DNA of 64,000 bases from Anabaena lutea FACHB-196 (GCF_014698305.1 NZ_JACJST010000016.1:62001-126000); one strand, 5' to 3'; positions 1 through 8,920 are shown, numbered from the stretch's first letter. The notes: a model not told the origin generated them from the sequence alone. Numbers and translations are program-made.

Positions 1-939
1 AGACAACAACAAGCCGCAGTTAGTAGTTTATCTGCTGCTGGTCAGGGTTCTCAAGCCCAACTAGAAAATGCTCGTGCTACTCTCAAATCTTTGCAAGCTG
101 AACGGTTAGCAAATGTTGCAGATGTACGCTTAAACCAATTGGAATATAATCGCTATGCGGCATTAGCTGATCAAGGAGCGGTATCTCGTCAAACTAAAGA
201 TTTATATGCTAACAGGCTGGCTACGGCTAAAGCCCAACTTGGGGCAATAGATTCCCGAATTCAAGCACAACTAGCTACCATATCCCAAGCTGAAAAGTCT
301 TTAGAACAAGCTGATGCCAATATTAGACAACAACAAGTAGAACTTCAATATTACAAAATTACTGCTCCCTTTACTGGTACTGTCGGCGATATTCCTGTGA
401 AAGTAGGCGATTTTGTCAATACTTCCACACCACTAGCTACTATCACACAAAACCGACCTTTAGAAGTAAAAATTCCTGTCCCACTAGAAAAAGGTACGCA
501 ATTGCGTCAAGGGCTACCGGTGGAATTAATTAACGCCCAAGGTCAAACCATAGGTAATAGTAGTGTATTCTTTATTTCACCCAACATCACCAATAATTCT
601 CAATCAATATTAGTTAAAGCTCTTTACGACAATTCTGAAGGACAGCTGCGAGCAGATCAAATGATTCGGGCTAAAGTGATTTGGAATCAGCGTTCTGGAG
701 TTCTGATTCCGTCCATAGCAGTATCTCGAATAGCTGCGGAAACCTTTGTATTTGTAGCCGAAACCCAAAAATCTCCTAACGGTGTTTCCCAATTAATAGC
801 CAAACAAAAACAGGTGAAGTTAGGCAATATCAAAGGTAATGATTACCAAGTGATTGAAGGATTAAAAGCAGATGAAAAACTGATAGTTTCAGGAATACAA
901 AACCTCAGAGACGGACTACCAATAATTCCTGAAAATTAG
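1..939 (+). CDS. RND efflux periplasmic adaptor (HlyD/AcrA family), 5'-truncated by the window edge
   Basis: Membrane-fusion protein that links an inner-membrane RND pump to an outer-membrane channel. The reading frame is open from base 1, so the true start and N-terminal anchor lie outside the window; the internal TTG at 91 is not the start. Visible parts are a Gln/Ala-rich coiled-coil hairpin, then the lipoyl-type half-motif 'APFTGTVGDIPVKVGDFV', then beta-barrel and membrane-proximal domains ending 'GIQNLRDGLPI', as in AcrA relatives. The AcrB-type pump gene starts 72 bp downstream on the same strand, so the two are almost certainly co-transcribed partners. Substrate cannot be told from sequence. 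Confidence 0.9.
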   Translation, partial: RQQQAAVSSLSAAGQGSQAQLENARATLKSLQAERLANVADVRLNQLEYNRYAALADQGAVSRQTKDLYANRLATAKAQLGAIDSRIQAQLATISQAEKSLEQADANIRQQQVELQYYKITAPFTGTVGDIPVKVGDFVNTSTPLATITQNRPLEVKIPVPLEKGTQLRQGLPVELINAQGQTIGNSSVFFISPNITNNSQSILVKALYDNSEGQLRADQMIRAKVIWNQRSGVLIPSIAVSRIAAETFVFVAETQKSPNGVSQLIAKQKQVKLGNIKGNDYQVIEGLKADEKLIVSGIQNLRDGLPIIPEN

Positions 940-1011
940 GTGACAGGTGACAGGTGACAGTTAAGAGGGAATAAGAAGAATCACCAATTACCAATTACCA
1001 ATTACCAATTT
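940..1011. repeat. short tandemly repeated repeats (GTGACAG and CAATTAC units)
   Basis: The gap between the adaptor and pump genes holds three GTGACAG-type heptamers (about 940-960) and four copies of an ATTACCA heptamer (about 983-1010). Such heptameric STRRs are typical of heterocystous cyanobacterial genomes. They sit where the pump's ribosome-binding site should be, and no clear Shine-Dalgarno is visible. Confidence 0.8.
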
Positions 1012-4000
1012 ATGTTTGTTGATTTCTTTATTAAGCGACCTGTATTTACCAGTGTCTGCGCTATTATCATTTTGCTGGTTGGTGCAATTAGTATTCCGAC
1101 ATTGCCCACCGCACAGTATCCAGAGATTAGTCCAACGCAGATTATTGTCAGTTCTAATTATATTGGTGCTACTGCGGAAATTGTTGAAAGTAACGTCACG
1201 ACGATTTTAGAGCGTCAGATTAACGGTGTCGAAGGCATTAAATATATGACTTCGAGCAGTAGTAATGATGGTAGTAGCACAATTACTGTGACATTTGATT
1301 CCTCGCAGGATAAGGATATTGCAGCGGTTGATGTGCAGAACCGCGTGACTGCGGCTGAACCGCAATTACCAGATGCTGTGAAGCAAAACGGAGTGACTGT
1401 GAGCAAACAGTCTAACAATATTCTGTTAGGGATCGGTTTGTACAGTGATAAAAAAGAACTAGATAATGTCTTTTTAAGTAATTATGCGGATTTATATTTA
1501 GCAGATGCCCTCAAACGGATTAAAGGTGTAAGTGAGGCGCGGATTTTTGGTGAACGCCGCTATGCAATGCGTTTATGGCTTGACCCGAATAAACTCGCTA
1601 GTCGGAATTTAACTACTGATGATGTCATTAATGCCCTCAACGAACAAAACTTACAGGTAGGTGTGGGGCAAATTGGACAGCAACCCGCCGCCGATGGTCA
1701 AATGTATCAAATTGACTTAAGGGCAGTGAGTAGGCTAACAGAAGCTGAGGAATTTGACAATGTAGTCATTAAAACTGCTGCTGACGGTAGTTTGATTAAG
1801 TTGAAAGATGTGGGTAGGGCAGAACTTGGCGCTCAAAACTATAGCTCATTTCTCCGTTTTAAGGGTAATGAAGGTGTAGGGATGGGGATATTTCCGACAC
1901 CGGGAAGTAATGCCTTGAACGTTGCTAATGCAGTCAAAAAGGAAATGGCGCGATTGTCTCAAAGCTTTCCTCCAGGGATGAAATATGAAGTGGCCTTTGA
2001 TACCACTACGATTATAGAAGAGTCTCTGGCAGAAGTGGTAAAAACTCTTTTAGAAGCGATCGCTCTGGTTGTTCTTGTCATCTTTATTTTCTTACAAGAT
2101 TGGCGCATTACTTTAATTCCCGTTATCACTATTCCCCTGGCTTTAATTGGGACTTTTGCGTTCGTTAAAGCCTTTGACTTTTCCGTCAACACTTTAACAA
2201 TGTTTGGTTTAACCCTAGCAACGGGAATGGTAGTTGATGACGCGATTATCGTAGTTGAAGATATCTCCCGCTTAATTCAAGAAGAAGGAATACCACCCCG
2301 CAAGGCCGCTTCTTTAGCTATGTCCCAATTAACAGGGGCTGTAATTGCGACTTCTTTGGTACTAATGGCGGTGTTTGTACCTGTAGCCTTTTTCCCTGGT
2401 TCAACTGGACAAATTTACAAACAATTTGCCCTGACAATTGCCTTTTCTATCGCTATTTCTACATTTTTAGCTCTGACCCTTACCCCTTCTCTTTCAGCTT
2501 TGTTGTTACGGCCAAGACCCGCACCTAGAGGTGTTTTAGGCTGGGTATTTAGTCGAATTAACTGGTTTTTAGAAGCCATGCGCCGGGGATATGAGCGATC
2601 TTTAAGGTTTTTGACAAAAATCAAAGGGATAGTAGCACTTATATTCATCGGTTTATTGGGTTTCACGGCTTGGCTTTACATGACCGTACCAACATCATTT
2701 CTCCCTGATGAAGACCAAGGTTATTTCATCACCATTATTCAGGGGCCTGAAGGTTCTTCACTCCAATACACCAGTAAAGTCATGAGTGAGGTAGAAGCCG
2801 AAATCCTGAAATTGCCAGAAGTTACAGGTACTTTTGCCATTGGTGGCTTTAGTTTTAGTGGGAACACTGCTAACAGTGGCGTAATTTTCTCTACTCTCAA
2901 ATCCTGGGACGAACGCACCCAACCAAATCAGTCAGTACAAGCTCTTATTGGTCAATTAAGACAAACATTTTCAGCAATTACCGAAGCCAACGTTTTTCCT
3001 GTTAATCCTCCCGCAATTCGCGGTTTAGGTAGTTTTAGTGGTTTCCAGTTTCAGTTACAAGATATAGCCGGCACTAACAGCTTAAATTCTATGCTGCAAA
3101 CGGTTGGTCAGTTCATGATGGAGGGTAATAAAACCCCAGGACTGCAAGCTGTATTTAGCACTTTTAAAGCCAATACACCCCAAATTTCAATTGAAGTTGA
3201 CCGCAATAAAGCGAAATCTCTGCAAGTTTCCATTGACGATATCTTTAAAACCCTACAGACTTATTTGGGTTCACAATATGTCAATGATTTTAATTTCCTT
3301 TCTCGCACATATCGGGTATATATCCAAGCTGATGCTCAGTTTCGCTCCAATCCTGATGATATCGGATTATTAAATGTGCGTTCTGCAACTAATCAGATGA
3401 TTCCTTTGAATAGTTTAGTGAAGTTAACTCCGACAACTGGAGCGCAAACTATTAATCACTACAACTTATTCCGCTCTGTTGAAATTAACGGTTCTCCTGC
3501 TCCCGGTTATAGTTCTGGACAAGCAACTTTAGCTATGGAACGACTAGCTAAGAAGATTTTACCGACGAGTATGGGATATGAATGGTCAGGTATTGCTGCT
3601 GAGGAAAAAGAATCTGGTGGACAAGCACCAATCATTTTTGGTTTAGGCTTAGTTTTCGTCTTTTTAGTGTTAGCTGCTCAATATGAAAACTATGTTGATC
3701 CTGTGATTATTCTGCTTTCAGTTCCTCTAGCTATTATGGGAGCTTTAGCATCACAATCATTACGGGGTTTAAGTAATGATGTATTTTGCCAAGTTGGGTT
3801 AGTGATGTTAATTGGTTTAGCAAGTAAAAACGCAATTCTAATTGTGGAATTTGCTAATCAATTACAAGAACAACAAGGTTTATCAATTACGAAAGCAGCG
3901 GTTGAAGCAGCACAAGGTCGTTTACGTCCCATTTTGATGACTGCTTTTTCAACTTTACTGGGTATTTTTCCCCTCGCAACTGCAACAGGTGCAGGTGCAG

Positions 4001-4179
4001 CAAGTCGTCAATCTCTAGGTACTGCTGTGTTTGGAGGAATGTTTGTTGCTACTTTTCTGAGTTTGTTTATTGTACCAATTCTCTATATCATCATTGGTAA
4101 AATTCGTCAGCGTTTGCAACCTGTTCGTAAGTATCCGCATTTGGAAGCGAGTGAGGATAATAAGGTTTTGTATAGATAA
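1012..4179 (+). CDS. RND (HAE1-type) multidrug efflux transporter
   Basis: Proton-driven inner-membrane exporter of the AcrB/MexB class, 1055 aa, the usual full length. It has the N-terminal TM1 'FIKRPVFTSVCAIIILLVG' and an Asp pair in TM4 ('GMVVDDAIIVVEDI', about residues 405-418) used for proton relay. Two large periplasmic porter/docking loops and a second TM half ('GLASKNAILIVEFANQL') follow. It pairs with the adaptor gene immediately upstream; an outer-membrane TolC partner is not in the window. Hydrophobic-drug or metabolite efflux is the family role; the actual substrate is unknown. No frameshift or missing domain was seen. Confidence 0.95.
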   Translation: MFVDFFIKRPVFTSVCAIIILLVGAISIPTLPTAQYPEISPTQIIVSSNYIGATAEIVESNVTTILERQINGVEGIKYMTSSSSNDGSSTITVTFDSSQDKDIAAVDVQNRVTAAEPQLPDAVKQNGVTVSKQSNNILLGIGLYSDKKELDNVFLSNYADLYLADALKRIKGVSEARIFGERRYAMRLWLDPNKLASRNLTTDDVINALNEQNLQVGVGQIGQQPAADGQMYQIDLRAVSRLTEAEEFDNVVIKTAADGSLIKLKDVGRAELGAQNYSSFLRFKGNEGVGMGIFPTPGSNALNVANAVKKEMARLSQSFPPGMKYEVAFDTTTIIEESLAEVVKTLLEAIALVVLVIFIFLQDWRITLIPVITIPLALIGTFAFVKAFDFSVNTLTMFGLTLATGMVVDDAIIVVEDISRLIQEEGIPPRKAASLAMSQLTGAVIATSLVLMAVFVPVAFFPGSTGQIYKQFALTIAFSIAISTFLALTLTPSLSALLLRPRPAPRGVLGWVFSRINWFLEAMRRGYERSLRFLTKIKGIVALIFIGLLGFTAWLYMTVPTSFLPDEDQGYFITIIQGPEGSSLQYTSKVMSEVEAEILKLPEVTGTFAIGGFSFSGNTANSGVIFSTLKSWDERTQPNQSVQALIGQLRQTFSAITEANVFPVNPPAIRGLGSFSGFQFQLQDIAGTNSLNSMLQTVGQFMMEGNKTPGLQAVFSTFKANTPQISIEVDRNKAKSLQVSIDDIFKTLQTYLGSQYVNDFNFLSRTYRVYIQADAQFRSNPDDIGLLNVRSATNQMIPLNSLVKLTPTTGAQTINHYNLFRSVEINGSPAPGYSSGQATLAMERLAKKILPTSMGYEWSGIAAEEKESGGQAPIIFGLGLVFVFLVLAAQYENYVDPVIILLSVPLAIMGALASQSLRGLSNDVFCQVGLVMLIGLASKNAILIVEFANQLQEQQGLSITKAAVEAAQGRLRPILMTAFSTLLGIFPLATATGAGAASRQSLGTAVFGGMFVATFLSLFIVPILYIIIGKIRQRLQPVRKYPHLEASEDNKVLYR

Positions 4180-4182
4180 GAT

Positions 4183-4215
4183 TTCTCACGCAGAGGCGCA
4201 GAGGCGCTAAGGAGG
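4183..4215. repeat. dispersed CACGCAGAGGCGCAGAG-type repeat
   Basis: A short copy of an interspersed element common in Nostoc-type genomes (core CACGCAGAGGCGCAGAGG). Related copies lie at about 8704-8750 and, in both orientations, at about 50741-50845 in this window. Confidence 0.7.
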
Positions 4216-4353
4216 AGTGCGATCGCACTCTTGAAGATAAGTTGAGAGGTGCGATCGCTAATATCGAGGTCTTATGAGTTAATGCTGAGTAATTTCAGTT
4301 CAATTCTAGGCAAAGCATTTAATACTCAAAATCAAATTTATACACTTCCAGTA

Positions 4354-4758
4354 ATGAAATCACTTTTATCAATTACTTTGAGTACAGCAATTTCTCTCGC
4401 TCCTACATTAGCGATCGCTCAACCTAATTTCCAATATCCTCAACCAAACAAACAAGGTGACTACACATCAATTTTCAGTAAGTTTAAAAATGGGAAACAA
4501 TCTCCACATTTGGTGTGGGGGGTTGTAACTAACAAACTTAATTGCCGCGCTCAAGCTGGAGAAAATTACCGTGTAGTGCGATCGCTTTTAAAAGGCGACA
4601 ATATCAATATTGTGGGAACGCCAAAAATTTATCGGGATAAACGAGGTAAACCCTGGCTATATGTTGCCAAGGAAGGTAGTGCAGAAGATGTAAAAATTCG
4701 ATGTTTTGTGCGTGCAAATACCCAGTTTATTAAACCAATACCGTATTCGATTAGTTAG
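4354..4758 (+). CDS. small secreted protein with SH3-like domain
   Basis: About 134 aa. The ATG at 4354 is preferred over the GTG at 4249 because it starts a clean signal peptide (MKSLLSITLSTAISLAPTLAIAQ-like: one Lys, then a hydrophobic stretch and an Ala-x-Ala cleavage site). The mature part contains 'NKLNCRAQAGENYRVVRSLLKGD', resembling a bacterial SH3 repeat (the LNVRxGPSxxxxVxxxLxxG pattern, with Cys replacing Val). Two Cys residues may form a disulfide. Such proteins are usually periplasmic or cell-wall associated in cyanobacteria. No specific function can be assigned. It is unrelated to the RND operon just upstream except by position. Confidence 0.6.
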   Translation: MKSLLSITLSTAISLAPTLAIAQPNFQYPQPNKQGDYTSIFSKFKNGKQSPHLVWGVVTNKLNCRAQAGENYRVVRSLLKGDNINIVGTPKIYRDKRGKPWLYVAKEGSAEDVKIRCFVRANTQFIKPIPYSIS

Positions 4759-4774
4759 TTATTATAAGTTATTT

Positions 4775-5011
4775 TTATTCTTTTCTACCTTGTCGTCCAC
4801 CTTTACGACTAGCAATTTCCTTTTCTATTTCCTCTTCATTTAATAAAGGCTTACCAGAAGCAACAATTCTAGAGCGAATCTGTCGCAACCGTTCCCCTAG
4901 AGGAGGTTTATTTTCAGAGTTTTTGAAGTGAAGAAATTCCACAAACTCTAAAACTTCCTCTTGTTTATCTTGTGGTAGGGAACGCCACGATGCCAGTGAT
5001 GCTAAACTCTA
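4775..5011 (-). pseudogene. N-terminally truncated DUF2281-like antitoxin remnant
   Basis: The minus strand encodes, without an initiator Met, '...LASWRSLPQDKQEEVLEF' followed by 'VEFLHF' and a basic C-terminus ending 'RKGGRQGRKE' and a stop at 4775-4777. The SLPQDKQEEVLEFVEFL block is the hallmark of small DUF2281-type VapB-like antitoxins. Upstream, the frame hits a TAG at about 5010 before any ATG, so the start has been lost. On the opposite strand, a reading frame with no visible start ends at 5090 and overlaps the next gene's ATG. The whole stretch looks like TA wreckage. Confidence 0.5.
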
Positions 5012-5086
5012 TTTAGAAAAACAGGTAACGGAATCACTGGCAGAACTAAAGAAGATTGAAGCAGACGAACAGGAGAAACCAAAAGA

Positions 5087-5311
5087 ATGAAATATACAAT
5101 AATTATTCAATGGTCTGAAGAAGATAAATGTTATGTAGTTTTACTGCCTGATTTTACTAATGTAATGCAGCCTTGTACTCATGGTGAAACTTACGAAGAA
5201 GCTTTAAAAAATGGTCAGGAAGTGTTAGAAATGCTGATTGAGTCATGTTTGGCAGATGGTGAACCGCTTCCCGAACCGCAAGTTTTAGGCAAGTTTTTCA
5301 AAGTTGCGTAA
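5087..5311 (+). CDS. HicB-family antitoxin
   Basis: 74 aa, with the HicB RNase-H-like fold signature. 'MKYTIIIQWSEEDKCYVVLLPDF' begins the fold, then a 'HGETYEEALKNGQEVLEML' helix and the 'DGEPLPEP' loop typical of the family. HicB neutralises the HicA mRNA interferase, but no intact hicA lies beside it. The only neighbour is an open fragment (about 4977-5090) whose TGA overlaps this ATG (ATGA). It is therefore probably an orphan or domesticated antitoxin. Confidence 0.75.
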   Translation: MKYTIIIQWSEEDKCYVVLLPDFTNVMQPCTHGETYEEALKNGQEVLEMLIESCLADGEPLPEPQVLGKFFKVA

Positions 5312-5328
5312 TTTCTACATTGATGTAG

Positions 5329-5355
5329 GTTGGGTTGAATAAAATGAAACCCAAC
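5329..5355. terminator. GTTGGGTT/AACCCAAC hairpin between convergent genes
   Basis: Perfect 8-bp inverted repeat with an 11-nt loop, located between the convergent HicB and TOPRIM genes. A related hairpin at 23106-23133 also separates convergent genes. It could act as a bidirectional terminator, or it could simply be a dispersed REP-like repeat. There is no strong T-run. Confidence 0.4.
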
Positions 5356-5372
5356 GTTGATTAATTACAGCT

Positions 5373-6527
5373 TCAATAAATCACAGTTCCTAAACAATCT
5401 TTGATAAAATCAATAATTATCTTAAAATCAAAAAAATCCTCAGCCTGTTTTCTTTCTTCACACATCCATTTACAAAATTTCATTTTTTGAAATTCTTGAA
5501 TTTGATTTTCTTCTCCATAATCTCCATATTTAGTTTTTGGTAAATAAAATTCTTCTGTAAATAAATGATCAGGAAATAGATTTTCAATACCTTTTTTGAC
5601 TTTTCGATTCTTTTGTTGAGGTATTTTTCTGATTTTCAATAATTCATGATCTTCATTAGATTTATCAGTATCACAGTCATAGAGAAGTAATACTTTTCTA
5701 GTTAAGAATTGAGGTTTAGAAATAAGAACATCCTTTGTATTATTTAACCCACTTTCACCAGCATTTCTATTTGAACCTTTCGATTTTAAATTTTTACCTG
5801 TAGAAATGCCTACCCATTCAATATCAACCTGTGCTAAAATTTCCTTTTCTCCTAGCAACTCTAAGGCTGTTTTAATATAAATTACAACAGTTTCCCCTTC
5901 TGTTAAAACTAGAGGTTTAGTACCTTTCTCTACAGTAGCTTGGACTTCATCTTTAACAGAATTTATTTTTTTACAATAGTCATAAAACATACTTTGACCA
6001 TGTTCAGACATTAGATAACTACAGTAATCTTCCCAAACTTGAACAGACCAATGATCTATTGTTTCTCTGAGATATTGATAACTAGGATGTTTTTCGCCGT
6101 AACGTAAACTTAAAAACTCATCAGGATACATAACTTCTGTATGAGCAGGTATATTATGGCGTGCCATTATTCTTAATAAATTTATTCCCTCAGATTCCCG
6201 CATTATGAGGTGTGAAATTACATAAGATAAGTGAGCAGGATTAGAGGAGTCAGCAACAACAATAATACAATACCCTCCGGCTAGAGGGTTTGTAAGTTTT
6301 CCCTCAAAATAACCTTTTTCAAAGGCATTAATAATACCTTGTGCTTGATTGTCTTCATCAAGATTATCAATCCACCAATCAGGCATTTCACTACCATCAT
6401 AATCTAATAGATAACCCAACCCACACATAATCCAAAAACTACCAACAATATTTTGTGGATACTCTTCAAGCAATGATATTGATCTTATACAATTAGTAAT
6501 GCCAATTTCAGGTAGAAGCACCGTCAT
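5373..6527 (-). CDS. solo TOPRIM-domain protein (OLD-nuclease-like C-terminal half), function unknown
   Basis: 384 aa. The C-terminal half carries TOPRIM-type metal-binding motifs: 'LTEGETVVIYIKTALELLG' (Glu near residue 210) and 'LLLYDCDTDK' (Asp 284 and 286). A 'KKGIENLFPD' segment follows (about 312-320), as seen in OLD-family and related nuclease modules. The N-terminal ~200 aa were not recognised. No AAA ATPase is fused or adjacent, unlike classic OLD proteins. The ATG at 6527 has an AGGA about 10 nt upstream. A nuclease or defence role is an inference. Its promoter region abuts a duplicated coaBC fragment. Confidence 0.6.
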   Translation of the reverse strand: MTVLLPEIGITNCIRSISLLEEYPQNIVGSFWIMCGLGYLLDYDGSEMPDWWIDNLDEDNQAQGIINAFEKGYFEGKLTNPLAGGYCIIVVADSSNPAHLSYVISHLIMRESEGINLLRIMARHNIPAHTEVMYPDEFLSLRYGEKHPSYQYLRETIDHWSVQVWEDYCSYLMSEHGQSMFYDYCKKINSVKDEVQATVEKGTKPLVLTEGETVVIYIKTALELLGEKEILAQVDIEWVGISTGKNLKSKGSNRNAGESGLNNTKDVLISKPQFLTRKVLLLYDCDTDKSNEDHELLKIRKIPQQKNRKVKKGIENLFPDHLFTEEFYLPKTKYGDYGEENQIQEFQKMKFCKWMCEERKQAEDFFDFKIIIDFIKDCLGTVIY

Positions 6528-6559
6528 TATTAAAATTCCTAGTAAAAATAAAGATGTGA

Positions 6560-6670
6560 TTTTATTCCATTAAACAACAAAATCAAACAAATAATGCGCC
6601 ATTTCCAACTTAGAACAAGCCGGAATTTCTACTTCTCTTCCTAACTTATCTAAAAACACTGCTTGATTAT
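6560..6670 (-). pseudogene. duplicated 3' end of coaBC (distal copy of a 111-bp direct repeat)
   Basis: This stretch matches 7446-7556 at a constant 886-bp offset with 7 visible mismatches in 111 bp. In the other copy, 101 of those bases are the last codons of coaBC. Here it is a stranded fragment with no gene attached. The Phd/PIN TA pair lies exactly between the two copies. Confidence 0.9.
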
Positions 6671-6694
6671 CAATAACTCAAAGTTTATGTTATA

Positions 6695-6712
6695 GTGTAC
6701 TCAAGTGTACAC
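6695..6712 (+). promoter_or_regulatory. candidate TA operator: direct GTGTAC repeats
   Basis: Two AGTGTACTCA/AGTGTACACA decamers in tandem, i.e. GTGTAC at 6695-6700 and 6705-6710 with a 10-bp period, the second extending to the palindrome GTGTACAC. They lie 20-37 bp before the antitoxin ATG at 6732. Phd/YefM-type antitoxins typically repress their own promoter through such short palindromes. Assignment rests on position and symmetry only. Confidence 0.4.
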
Positions 6713-6731
6713 AATTTGTCAATTGACTATC

Positions 6732-6992
6732 ATGGACATCCAATCTGTAGGAATCAAAGAATTTCGCGCCAATTTACACAAGTACACACAACAAACATCT
6801 GAACCAATCGCTATTACTTCTCATGGAGTCCCCATAGGTTACTACATACCAACACAACCTACTCCTCAAAAACAAGATTTAATGGCTTTACAAGAAGCAG
6901 TCCAAAAAATTAAACAATTGCTGGAAACAAGAGGTATTAGTGAAGATGAATTATTTGCAGATTTTCAGAATGCTAAAGAAAGTACAATATAA
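6732..6992 (+). CDS. Phd/YefM-type antitoxin
   Basis: About 86 aa from the ATG at 6732. An in-frame upstream GTG at 6705 is rejected because it lies inside the candidate operator and adds residues unlike the family. 'SVGIKEFRANLHKYTQQTSEPIAITSHGVPIGYYIP' is the conserved N-terminal Phd fold (DNA-binding dimer). The Lys/Gln-rich C-terminal tail would wrap the toxin. It is two bases upstream of the PIN toxin gene, a typical operon. The pair lies in a 775-bp segment framed by copies of the coaBC 3' end. Confidence 0.8.
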   Translation: MDIQSVGIKEFRANLHKYTQQTSEPIAITSHGVPIGYYIPTQPTPQKQDLMALQEAVQKIKQLLETRGISEDELFADFQNAKESTI

Positions 6993-6994
6993 CG

Positions 6995-7417
6995 ATGAGA
7001 AAGTTAATTGTTCTGGATACTAATATTCTCATTCGGGCAGTATTAGCAGAACGTGTTCCCAACTTATTAGATAAATACAATTATAACTGTAGTTTTGTTA
7101 CTCCAGCTTCCTGCTATGATGAGTTAAATGAGCATTTACCCAAAATTTTACAAAAACGGGATCTTCCTTTAGATCCATTTTTAAATGGTATCGAGAAACT
7201 AACAAAGGTAGTCGTACCAATAGCTGACGAAATTTATAGTGAATATGAGTATGATGCTAAACGGCGAATACAAGAAAGAGATATAAAAGACTGGACAATA
7301 GTTGCTCTTTCTCTATCTTTAAATTGTCCAATATGGACGGAAGATCAAGATTTTTTTGGAATTGGGATTGCTACATGGAACACTCGAAACGTAGAGATTT
7401 ATTTAGGTAGTAATTAA
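6995..7417 (+). CDS. PIN-domain toxin (VapC-like ribonuclease)
   Basis: 140 aa PIN-fold RNase. Acidic catalytic residues are visible in 'LIVLDTNILIRAVL' (Asp8), 'CYDELNEHL' (conserved Glu), 'RDIKDWTIVALS' (Asp) and 'WTEDQDFFG' (terminal Asp pair). It would cleave RNA when free of the antitoxin encoded 2 bp upstream. No truncation is seen. It ends 28 bp before the second copy of the duplicated coaBC end. Confidence 0.8.
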   Translation: MRKLIVLDTNILIRAVLAERVPNLLDKYNYNCSFVTPASCYDELNEHLPKILQKRDLPLDPFLNGIEKLTKVVVPIADEIYSEYEYDAKRRIQERDIKDWTIVALSLSLNCPIWTEDQDFFGIGIATWNTRNVEIYLGSN

Positions 7418-7445
7418 TTCTGTAGTTGCAGGAAGAACGATATAA

Positions 7446-7556
7446 TTTTATTCCATTAAACAACAAAATCAAACAAATAATGCGCCATTTCCAATTTAGA
7501 ACAAGCCGGAATTTCTATCTCTCTTCCTTGTTTATCTAAAAACACCGCTTGATTAT
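7446..7556. repeat. proximal copy of the 111-bp coaBC-end direct repeat
   Basis: This is the copy continuous with the intact coaBC gene; its partner is at 6560-6670. The repeat starts 10 bp beyond the coaBC stop codon and runs into the gene. The intervening 775 bp hold only the Phd/PIN TA pair and its regulatory region. Confidence 0.9.
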
Positions 7557-8667
7557 TATCACTCCCAAAACCACTATCAACTTTATCAATCGGATTCGCT
7601 ACAATTGCATCTAATTTCTTTCTTTGCAATTTTTCCCGCGCAGGAGTAATAATATCCCCTGTTTGTGCTGCAAAACCAATTAAATATTGATGAGGTTGTT
7701 TGCGATTTCCTAATTCAGCCACAATATCCGGTACTGGTGCGAGAGGAAGATTTTCGGGGAGCGATCGCTTGGGCAATTTTTCGGTACTATATTCTTTAGG
7801 CTTTACGTCTGCAACTGCGGCTGACATAACGATGATATCTGCATTGGCTAAATGCTCTAACATCACCTGCTGCATTTCGTCTGCACTAATTACCTCAATG
7901 GCTTCTACTCCCAAAGGTACATCCCAACTTGCTGGACAATGGACTAATATTACTTTTGCGCCTCGGTGCAGTGCAGCCTGTGCCAATGCTAAACCCATTT
8001 TACCAGTCGAAGGATTGCCAATAAACCGCACCGGATCTAAATATTCTCGCGTTCCCCCAGCACTGATTAAAACCTGCTTTCCGGCTAAATCTCTGTTTCC
8101 TTGGGTGTGTAATAAAGATTGAATATAAACAAATATTTCTGCGGGTTCTGCCATTCTACCAGCACCGATGCGATCGCACGCCAATAAACCCGATGCTGTA
8201 CCCATACCATAAAATCTGCTATCTGTCAATAGCTGCTGCCAATTCCTTTGCACCGCTACCTGTTCCCACATATCCGTATTCATCGCTGGTGCTAACAACA
8301 CGGGACAAGTAGAAGCGAGAACGGTATTTGTCAGCAAATTATCCGCCATTCCATAAGTTAACTTAGCCAAAGTATTAGCAGTTAAAGGTGCAATCACAAT
8401 TAAATCAGCCCATTCACCCAACTCAATATGCAAAGGACGAGAATAAATTGGTTGCCAAAAATCATCATCGGTGTAAGCTTGATGACGGGATAAAGTTGCT
8501 AAAGTCAAAGGTGTAATAAATTCTTGAGCGGATTTAGTGAGAATAACTCGCACTTCTACCCCAGATTTAAATAGAGTGGAAACCAATTCACAGACTTTAT
8601 AAGCAGCTATACCGCCACCTAAAGCAACAACAACTCGTTTGGATTTTAGATTTTCAGATGATAGCAT
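7456..8667 (-). CDS. coaBC: bifunctional phosphopantothenoylcysteine decarboxylase / phosphopantothenate-cysteine ligase
   Basis: Cytoplasmic coenzyme A biosynthesis enzyme, 403 aa, normal length. The N-terminal flavodoxin-like CoaC domain shows '[18 protein letters not shown]', '[19 protein letters not shown]' and 'APAMNTDMW'. The active-site loop is '[16 protein letters not shown]'. The C-terminal CoaB ligase domain starts near residue 195 ('[21 protein letters not shown]' then 'NPSTGKMG') and includes '[10 protein letters not shown]' and '[10 protein letters not shown]'. The gene is intact even though its last ~100 bases are duplicated 886 bp away. Confidence 0.97.
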   Translation of the reverse strand: MLSSENLKSKRVVVALGGGIAAYKVCELVSTLFKSGVEVRVILTKSAQEFITPLTLATLSRHQAYTDDDFWQPIYSRPLHIELGEWADLIVIAPLTANTLAKLTYGMADNLLTNTVLASTCPVLLAPAMNTDMWEQVAVQRNWQQLLTDSRFYGMGTASGLLACDRIGAGRMAEPAEIFVYIQSLLHTQGNRDLAGKQVLISAGGTREYLDPVRFIGNPSTGKMGLALAQAALHRGAKVILVHCPASWDVPLGVEAIEVISADEMQQVMLEHLANADIIVMSAAVADVKPKEYSTEKLPKRSLPENLPLAPVPDIVAELGNRKQPHQYLIGFAAQTGDIITPAREKLQRKKLDAIVANPIDKVDSGFGSDNNQAVFLDKQGREIEIPACSKLEMAHYLFDFVV

Positions 8668-8703
8668 TTTTTCATTTTAGGGATTTACAAATACTAGCTT
8701 TTT

Positions 8704-8750
8704 TGTCTCACGCAGAGGCGCAGAGGCACAGAGAAGAGAACGCAAAGAAG
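8704..8750. repeat. dispersed CACGCAGAGGCGCAGAGG repeat in the coaBC upstream region
   Basis: Copy of the interspersed element also seen at 4183-4215 and 50741-50845. The surrounding gap (8668-8920) shows no other coding potential. Confidence 0.65.
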
Positions 8751-8920
8751 GACTTTCACCCTGAGTCTAATATAGCGATCCTAAATAAGTTGTGTTGGTT
8801 AAATAACTAGCGTTATGCTTAAAGATACGGTAAGAAATACATAAATAAAATAGGATTGCTATATCCAATTTCAGTCGCTTATTACTGTATTTTTGGGGTT
8901 GATTTGTAGCAGCGCTAATA

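Noticed and set aside
4249-4353. N-terminal extension of the SH3-like protein from a GTG start
   Set aside because: It would bury the clear signal peptide that begins at 4354 and overlaps a dispersed repeat/HIP1 site.
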